From Campylobacterota bacterium (GTDB taxonomy: Bacteria > Campylobacterota > Campylobacteria > Campylobacterales > Sulfurovaceae): a stretch of DNA of 19,217 nt. Made by a program: the position numbers and the translations under genes. The notes beneath the pieces were generated by a model. That model saw only the letters and a program-made list of their open reading frames with translations. It had not been told where the DNA came from and did not search any database. The stretch covers positions 1-19,217 of the forward strand of contig QMKT01000008.1 in NCBI GenBank assembly GCA_003646505.1. Reading direction: 5' to 3'. Shown here piece by piece: positions 15,456-19,217 of this stretch (position 1 is its first letter; the number at the start of each line of letters is the position of its first letter).

Positions 15456-17321
15456 ATGAATAAACAAAAATTTTATGGTTTTTTACGAAAACAGATTTTA
15501 CTTATGATCGGACTTTCTTTTATACCTGGTTTAGCATACATCGGACTAGGCTGGATGAATAATATTATCATACCCGCATTGATCTTGTATACCTTGGTTA
15601 TACTCGTATCAGTATGGGGTTGGATGATCTATAAAGATTACGAATTTGATGAAATGGGTAAAGATGATCTGGAAAATTGGTATCGTAAACTCAGCTATTT
15701 TTTTTATATAATCTTCGGATTGTGGACCCTTGCATTTATTTTATATTCAGAAGAAGTAGCCAATAAATTTCATTATATAGCTATCTTTACGCAAATCGGC
15801 ATATCTGTAGTAGCCTCAACATTACTGTTTTCAGATAGAAAACTTTTTCTACCCGTTTTATTAATTTTAATTTTACCATTGACAGTCTATGCTCTATCGA
15901 TAGGGGAATTATATGGAGATATTCTCTCTATCTTCTCTCTCATCTTTTTGGGTGTATTGATCTACGCATCAGATAACAGTTATAACTTGATCCAAAAAAA
16001 CTATTATCAGTCACAACATGATGCCTTGACAGGTTTATATAATAGTCGTCATTTTATTGATTATCTTGATTATGTGATCAAGAAAATACAATCTTCCAAA
16101 AAACATGTCTATCTATTGCTTATTGATCTTGATCATTTTAAAACGATCAATGACTCACTTGGTCATGAAATAGGCGATAAAGTACTTAAAGAAGTTGCAA
16201 AACGTATTAGAGACTATTGTAATGATACACATACTATCGCTCGTCTTGGAGGAGATGAGTTTGCAATAATAAGTGATAAATTTTATGATGGTCAAAATTG
16301 TCAGGAAAGTGCATACGTTTTTTCCGAGGAGCTGTTAGGGATACTGAAGGAAACATATGTGATCGATCGTCATCATTTATATATCAGTGCAAGTATCGGT
16401 GTGAATACTATTGGAAGTTCATTTACACAAGCCAGACAGTTCATTAAAGAAGCAGATATTGCGATGTATCAGGCAAAATCAAAAGGCCGTGACGGGATTA
16501 TTCTATTTAATGATGAATTGGCAAAAGAGGTGGAGTATCTTTTAAAGGTAGAACGTAAACTCTATTTTGCTTTGGAACATAATGAAATTCAATTGTGTTA
16601 CCAACCGCAGCTTAACAGAGAGCAGAAGATCATTGGGTGTGAAGTGCTTGTTCGATGGAATAGTCCAGAACTTGGTCATGTGTCACCGTTTGAATTTGTC
16701 ACTATATCTGAAAAGACAGGGTTGATCATTGAATTGGGGAATTATATTATAGAAGAGGCGTTTAAAACACTTCAGTCATGGGATAGAAAAGGTTTAGACT
16801 TGAAACAGTTTTCTGTCAATATCTCTGTAAGACAATTTTTCCATAGTACTTTTTTAGATGAAGTGAAGCGACTATCTGACAAGTATCTCAATGAAGATAC
16901 AAGAGGAAAAATAATTTTTGAAGTGACAGAAACAATTCTTATTGAAGATATATACAGAATTAGTTTAGTCATAAATAAACTTAAACGTTTAGGTTTCTCA
17001 TTTTCCATGGATGACTTTGGAACAGGGTATTCTTCACTAAGTTCTCTACGTGAAATGCCTATAGATGAGTTAAAAATAGATCGTTCTTTTGTAAGTTATC
17101 TGGGAGAGCGTAAATCTGATGAACTGATGATCACTACGATTCTTTCTATGGCAAAAATATATGATCTTAAAACGGTAGCAGAAGGTATAGAAACGGAAGA
17201 ACAATTTAAGTTCTTATTTGACAAAGGCTGTGATATTTTTCAAGGATATTATTTTTCAAAACCATTATCAAAAAATAATTTTGAACTTTTTTATAAAGAA
17301 AGTTTTACTCAACTACTTTAG
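15456..17321 (+). CDS. Membrane GGDEF-EAL cyclic-di-GMP synthase/phosphodiesterase
   Basis: 621 residues. About six membrane helices fill residues 13-172, with no recognised sensor domain. The GGDEF domain (about 183-352) has an intact RLGGDEF (263-269) and LIDLDHFKTIND, so it may make cyclic-di-GMP; the usual RxxD inhibitory site before it is missing (NDTH instead). The EAL domain (about 365-615) has EVL in place of EAL (396-398) but keeps the metal and catalytic residues: SVNIS (453-457), FEVTE (488-492), DDFGTG (519-524), ELKIDRSF (538-545), AEGIE (575-579) and QGYYFSKP (596-603). Breakdown activity is thus also possible, and which one wins cannot be told. The ribosome binding site is weak. 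It stands alone, divergent from the LolA-like operon. Confidence 0.95.
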   Translation: MNKQKFYGFLRKQILLMIGLSFIPGLAYIGLGWMNNIIIPALILYTLVILVSVWGWMIYKDYEFDEMGKDDLENWYRKLSYFFYIIFGLWTLAFILYSEEVANKFHYIAIFTQIGISVVASTLLFSDRKLFLPVLLILILPLTVYALSIGELYGDILSIFSLIFLGVLIYASDNSYNLIQKNYYQSQHDALTGLYNSRHFIDYLDYVIKKIQSSKKHVYLLLIDLDHFKTINDSLGHEIGDKVLKEVAKRIRDYCNDTHTIARLGGDEFAIISDKFYDGQNCQESAYVFSEELLGILKETYVIDRHHLYISASIGVNTIGSSFTQARQFIKEADIAMYQAKSKGRDGIILFNDELAKEVEYLLKVERKLYFALEHNEIQLCYQPQLNREQKIIGCEVLVRWNSPELGHVSPFEFVTISEKTGLIIELGNYIIEEAFKTLQSWDRKGLDLKQFSVNISVRQFFHSTFLDEVKRLSDKYLNEDTRGKIIFEVTETILIEDIYRISLVINKLKRLGFSFSMDDFGTGYSSLSSLREMPIDELKIDRSFVSYLGERKSDELMITTILSMAKIYDLKTVAEGIETEEQFKFLFDKGCDIFQGYYFSKPLSKNNFELFYKESFTQLL

Positions 17322-17396
17322 TATAAAGAATTGTATTTCCTTCAAGAACTACGTAACCTTGACTTGTTAAACCCTCTATGCTATTATTTAATATAG

Positions 17397-17436
17397 TTGA
17401 GTCACTTGATATAAGGTTGACTCAAAGAAGGAGTCA
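17397..17436 (+). promoter_or_regulatory. Two competing hairpins in the amrS leader
   Basis: GAGTCA occurs at 17399-17404 and again at 17431-17436, and its complement TGACTC lies between them at 17418-17423. Pairing with the upstream copy gives an 8-base stem (TTGAGTCA 17397-17404 with TGACTCAA 17418-17425). Pairing with the downstream copy gives a 6-base stem with a 7-base loop that covers part of the ribosome binding site AAGGAG (17428-17433). The two exclude each other, as in a translational switch. This is inference from complementarity only. The rest of the 117-base gap shows no clear terminator or promoter. Confidence 0.4.
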
Positions 17437-17438
17437 TC

Positions 17439-18449
17439 ATGACATATCATAAAACAATGAAATATTATAAAAAAGAAGAAGGCAAAGAGAAGATCATCTG
17501 TCTACTTTGTCGCCACTCATGTAAACTAAAAGAGGGGCAGGTCGGTATCTGCGGTGTAAATAAAAATGTAGATGGTGAGTTGAAAACACTTGTCTATGGA
17601 CACCCTATCGCCATAAATGTCGATCCCGTTGAAAAAAAACCACTTTATCATATGTTACCGGGAAGCAAAGTGCTTTCTTTTGGAACAGTAGGATGTAATT
17701 TTAAGTGTTCATTTTGTCAAAATTGGGATATTTCCCAAGAGAGCAAAGTCAATGAAGAGATTAAAGTAAGTCCTGAACAGATGGTAGAATTGGCACTTGA
17801 ACAGGGTGCTGAGTCGATTGCCTATACGTATAACGAACCAACGATATTTTATCCTTATGCTAAAGATATCGGTGTGATAGCCAAAGAGAAAGGGCTTAAA
17901 AATATATTTGTAAGTAATGGCTATGAATCACCAGAGGTCATCGAAGATATGGCAAGTTGGGTGGATGCTGCTAACATTGACTTGAAAAGCTGGAATGATG
18001 CTTACTATAAAAAATCACTCAAAGGCGGACTGGAAGAAGTTAAAGATACACTGCGAAGAATGGTGGCTGCTGGCATTTGGGTAGAAGTAACGACACTGCT
18101 CATAGAAGGTGAAAATGATAGTAATAAGGACTTAACCGAAATGGCAGAGTTCATAGCCAAAGACCTTGGCAAGCATGTGCCATGGCATTTGAGTGCTTTT
18201 TCTCCAAACTATAAAATGCTTGATCATGATGCCACAGGAGTGGATACACTCAATCGTGCCAGAGAGATAGGAAGAAAAGCCGGACTTACGTATATATATC
18301 TTGGTAATGTACGGGTCAATGGAGATACGCATTGTCCCGAGTGTGATGAACTACTCTTCGACCGTACTGGATATAGAGCATCTACCGTAAACAATCTCAA
18401 AGAGGGACATTGCCCTAAGTGTGATAGTGCGATAGCTGGTCTGTGGTAA
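17439..18449 (+). CDS. amrS: AmmeMemoRadiSam system radical SAM enzyme AmrS
   Basis: 336 residues, full length for the family. The iron-sulfur motif of radical SAM enzymes is CNFKCSFC (Cys86, 90, 93). Before it is the family's own Cys cluster CLLCRHSCKLKEGQVGICG (Cys21, 24, 28, 38), with GHPIAINVDPVEKKPLYH following. YTYNEPTIF (about 124-132), the substrate/SAM region IDLKSW and a C-terminal zinc-ribbon-like part with two CPxC pairs (Cys299/302 and 325/328) are also typical. It is related to pyruvate formate-lyase activase but belongs to the AMMECR1-Memo-radical SAM trio; the partners AmrA and AmrB are not in this window. AAGGAG five bases before the ATG sets the start. pcm follows after 3 bases. 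Confidence 0.92.
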   Translation: MTYHKTMKYYKKEEGKEKIICLLCRHSCKLKEGQVGICGVNKNVDGELKTLVYGHPIAINVDPVEKKPLYHMLPGSKVLSFGTVGCNFKCSFCQNWDISQESKVNEEIKVSPEQMVELALEQGAESIAYTYNEPTIFYPYAKDIGVIAKEKGLKNIFVSNGYESPEVIEDMASWVDAANIDLKSWNDAYYKKSLKGGLEEVKDTLRRMVAAGIWVEVTTLLIEGENDSNKDLTEMAEFIAKDLGKHVPWHLSAFSPNYKMLDHDATGVDTLNRAREIGRKAGLTYIYLGNVRVNGDTHCPECDELLFDRTGYRASTVNNLKEGHCPKCDSAIAGLW

Positions 18450-18452
18450 AGC

Positions 18453-19073
18453 ATGATAAGTAAAAATTTACACACACTTGTAAATGAGATGATCTTCTCG
18501 GAGATATTGAAGTCTCCGAAGATCATTGATGCATTTACTGTGGTAGACAGGAAATATTTTGTACCTTGTGCACTTGCAGAACACACTTACACAGATGTTC
18601 CCCTCTCCATAGGAAATAAGCAAACGATCTCTCAACCCTCTACTGTTGCCTTTATGTTAGAACATTTGGATGTTCAAGGCGGAGATACAGTATTAGATAT
18701 AGGTTCAGGGTCAGGATGGACAACAGCATTGCTTTGTCATCTCACAGGAGAAGAAGGAAGTGTGACCGGACTTGAAAGAGTAGAAGCTCTGGTAGAACAG
18801 GGAAAAGTAAATCTATCAAAGATTCATACACATGATCACTGTTGTATTAAGAGAGCCGAAGAAGCACTTGGTATGCCGGGTGAACAGTTTGATAAAATTC
18901 TTGTCTCTGCTAGTGCAGAGGAAATACCTGAAGCACTTTTTTTACAGTTAAAGGTTGGTGGTACACTTGTCATACCTGTAGGTAAGACTATATTTAAATT
19001 TAAAAAGCTCTCAGAAACCCATATTGAAAAAGAAGAATTTTATGGTTTTATTTTTGTCCCGCTGATAGTTTAA
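18453..19073 (+). CDS. pcm: Protein-L-isoaspartate O-methyltransferase
   Basis: 206 residues, normal for bacterial Pcm. It has the YTDVPLSIGNKQTISQPSTVAFML substrate region (46-69, with the ISQP signature at 59-62), the SAM-binding motif I VLDIGSGSGWTTALL (80-94), an acidic strand end at about Glu102, and the late GGTLVIPVG motif. The enzyme methylates isoaspartyl residues in aged proteins so that they can return to aspartate. It begins 3 bases after amrS stops and is surely co-transcribed; no strong ribosome binding site lies in between, so coupled translation is likely. A long hairpin sits over codons 13-25. Confidence 0.93.
   Translation: MISKNLHTLVNEMIFSEILKSPKIIDAFTVVDRKYFVPCALAEHTYTDVPLSIGNKQTISQPSTVAFMLEHLDVQGGDTVLDIGSGSGWTTALLCHLTGEEGSVTGLERVEALVEQGKVNLSKIHTHDHCCIKRAEEALGMPGEQFDKILVSASAEEIPEALFLQLKVGGTLVIPVGKTIFKFKKLSETHIEKEEFYGFIFVPLIV
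18489..18526 (+). repeat. Strong hairpin inside the start of pcm
   Basis: ATGATCTTC-TC-GGAGA (18489-18504) pairs with TCTCCGAAGATCAT (18513-18526): 14 base pairs with a two-base bulge and an 8-base loop. It lies fully within codons 13-25. No T-run follows, so it is not a standard terminator. Confidence 0.6.
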
Positions 19074-19088
19074 AAAAAACTAAAAAAG

Positions 19089-19118
19089 TTACTGAACTGA
19101 AGAACGAATAGGTATAAT
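19089..19118 (+). promoter_or_regulatory. Predicted promoter of the truncated last gene
   Basis: A perfect TATAAT -10 is at 19113-19118, with a weak TTACTG -35 at 19089-19094 (18-base spacing). Transcription would start near 19125, about 40 bases before the ATG at 19166. Confidence 0.55.
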
Positions 19119-19125
19119 ACATGAA

Positions 19126-19143
19126 ATATTGAAGGTTCAATAT
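19126..19143. promoter_or_regulatory. Perfect palindrome at the transcription start: operator candidate
   Basis: ATATTGAA-GG-TTCAATAT, two perfect 8-base arms around two bases, begins about 8 bases after the -10. Its place at +1 to +18 suits a repressor site. I cannot name the regulator. Confidence 0.5.
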
Positions 19144-19165
19144 ACAGAAAAGTTATGGAGAGAGT

Positions 19166-19217
19166 ATGTCAACAGAAGCAATAAAAAGAGTAGAAAAAGC
19201 AATAGAAGAGACAAAAC
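19166..19217 (+). CDS. Unknown gene, first 17 codons only
   Basis: An ATG with GGAGAGAG just before it opens a frame that runs to the window end: MSTEAIKRVEKAIEETK. This looks like an amphipathic helix start of a cytoplasmic protein; too little is present to name it. The strong promoter and palindrome before it support a real gene. Confidence 0.65.
   Translation, partial: MSTEAIKRVEKAIEETK

Noticed and set aside
17305..17421. Open minus-strand frame of 38 codons across most of the GGDEF-amrS gap, with a protein-like ending (LEGNTILYTKVVE).
   Set aside because: It has no ATG, GTG or TTG, is closed by a stop upstream, and this length is expected by chance. It could be a gene remnant but nothing supports it.

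Overview
The window looks like chromosomal DNA from a Campylobacterota (former Epsilonproteobacteria) bacterium, probably a free-living Sulfurovum/Sulfurimonas-type organism. This is inferred from AT-rich, Lys/Ile-rich proteins, short AAGGA-type ribosome binding sites, tightly packed genes and the protein families present. No rRNA or marker-gene comparison could be run, so genus is a guess. There are 20 genes that look complete and two cut by the window edges. I saw no tRNA, rRNA, CRISPR, IS element or prophage. No gap between genes exceeds about 200 bases.

Left part (1-4429): the 3' end of a UvrD/Rep-family DNA helicase meets, tail to tail with a 4-base overlap, a leftward group. That group holds a NYN-domain (LabA/DUF88-like) protein, the 16S rRNA methyltransferase RsmD, an exported SH3/NlpC-P60 cell-wall peptidase and a DUF2062 membrane protein.

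Middle-left (4544-8147): prs (PRPP synthase) and lepA (EF4) run rightward. lepA is followed by a NifX/NifB-like small protein and a four-helix CopD-like membrane protein, each joined by a one-base stop/start overlap.

Cell-envelope region (8267-15255): three rightward genes for exported proteins (a coiled-coil protein, a DUF2092 protein with a probable LolA-type fold, and a protein with Gly-Arg and Asn-Arg/Val repeats) converge, across a good hairpin terminator, on a tight leftward operon of five genes. Its transcription order is LolA-like periplasmic protein, FtsX permease, second FtsX permease, LolD/MacB-type ATPase, outer-membrane beta-barrel. Together these read as a dedicated lipid or lipoprotein transport route from inner to outer membrane, and this is the most interesting system in the window.

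Right part (15456-19217): a membrane GGDEF-EAL cyclic-di-GMP protein, then amrS (AmmeMemoRadiSam radical SAM enzyme) and pcm (protein-L-isoaspartate methyltransferase) 3 bases apart, then a strong promoter with a perfect palindrome at its start point in front of a truncated unknown gene. The amrS leader can form two competing hairpins, one of which would hide its ribosome binding site.
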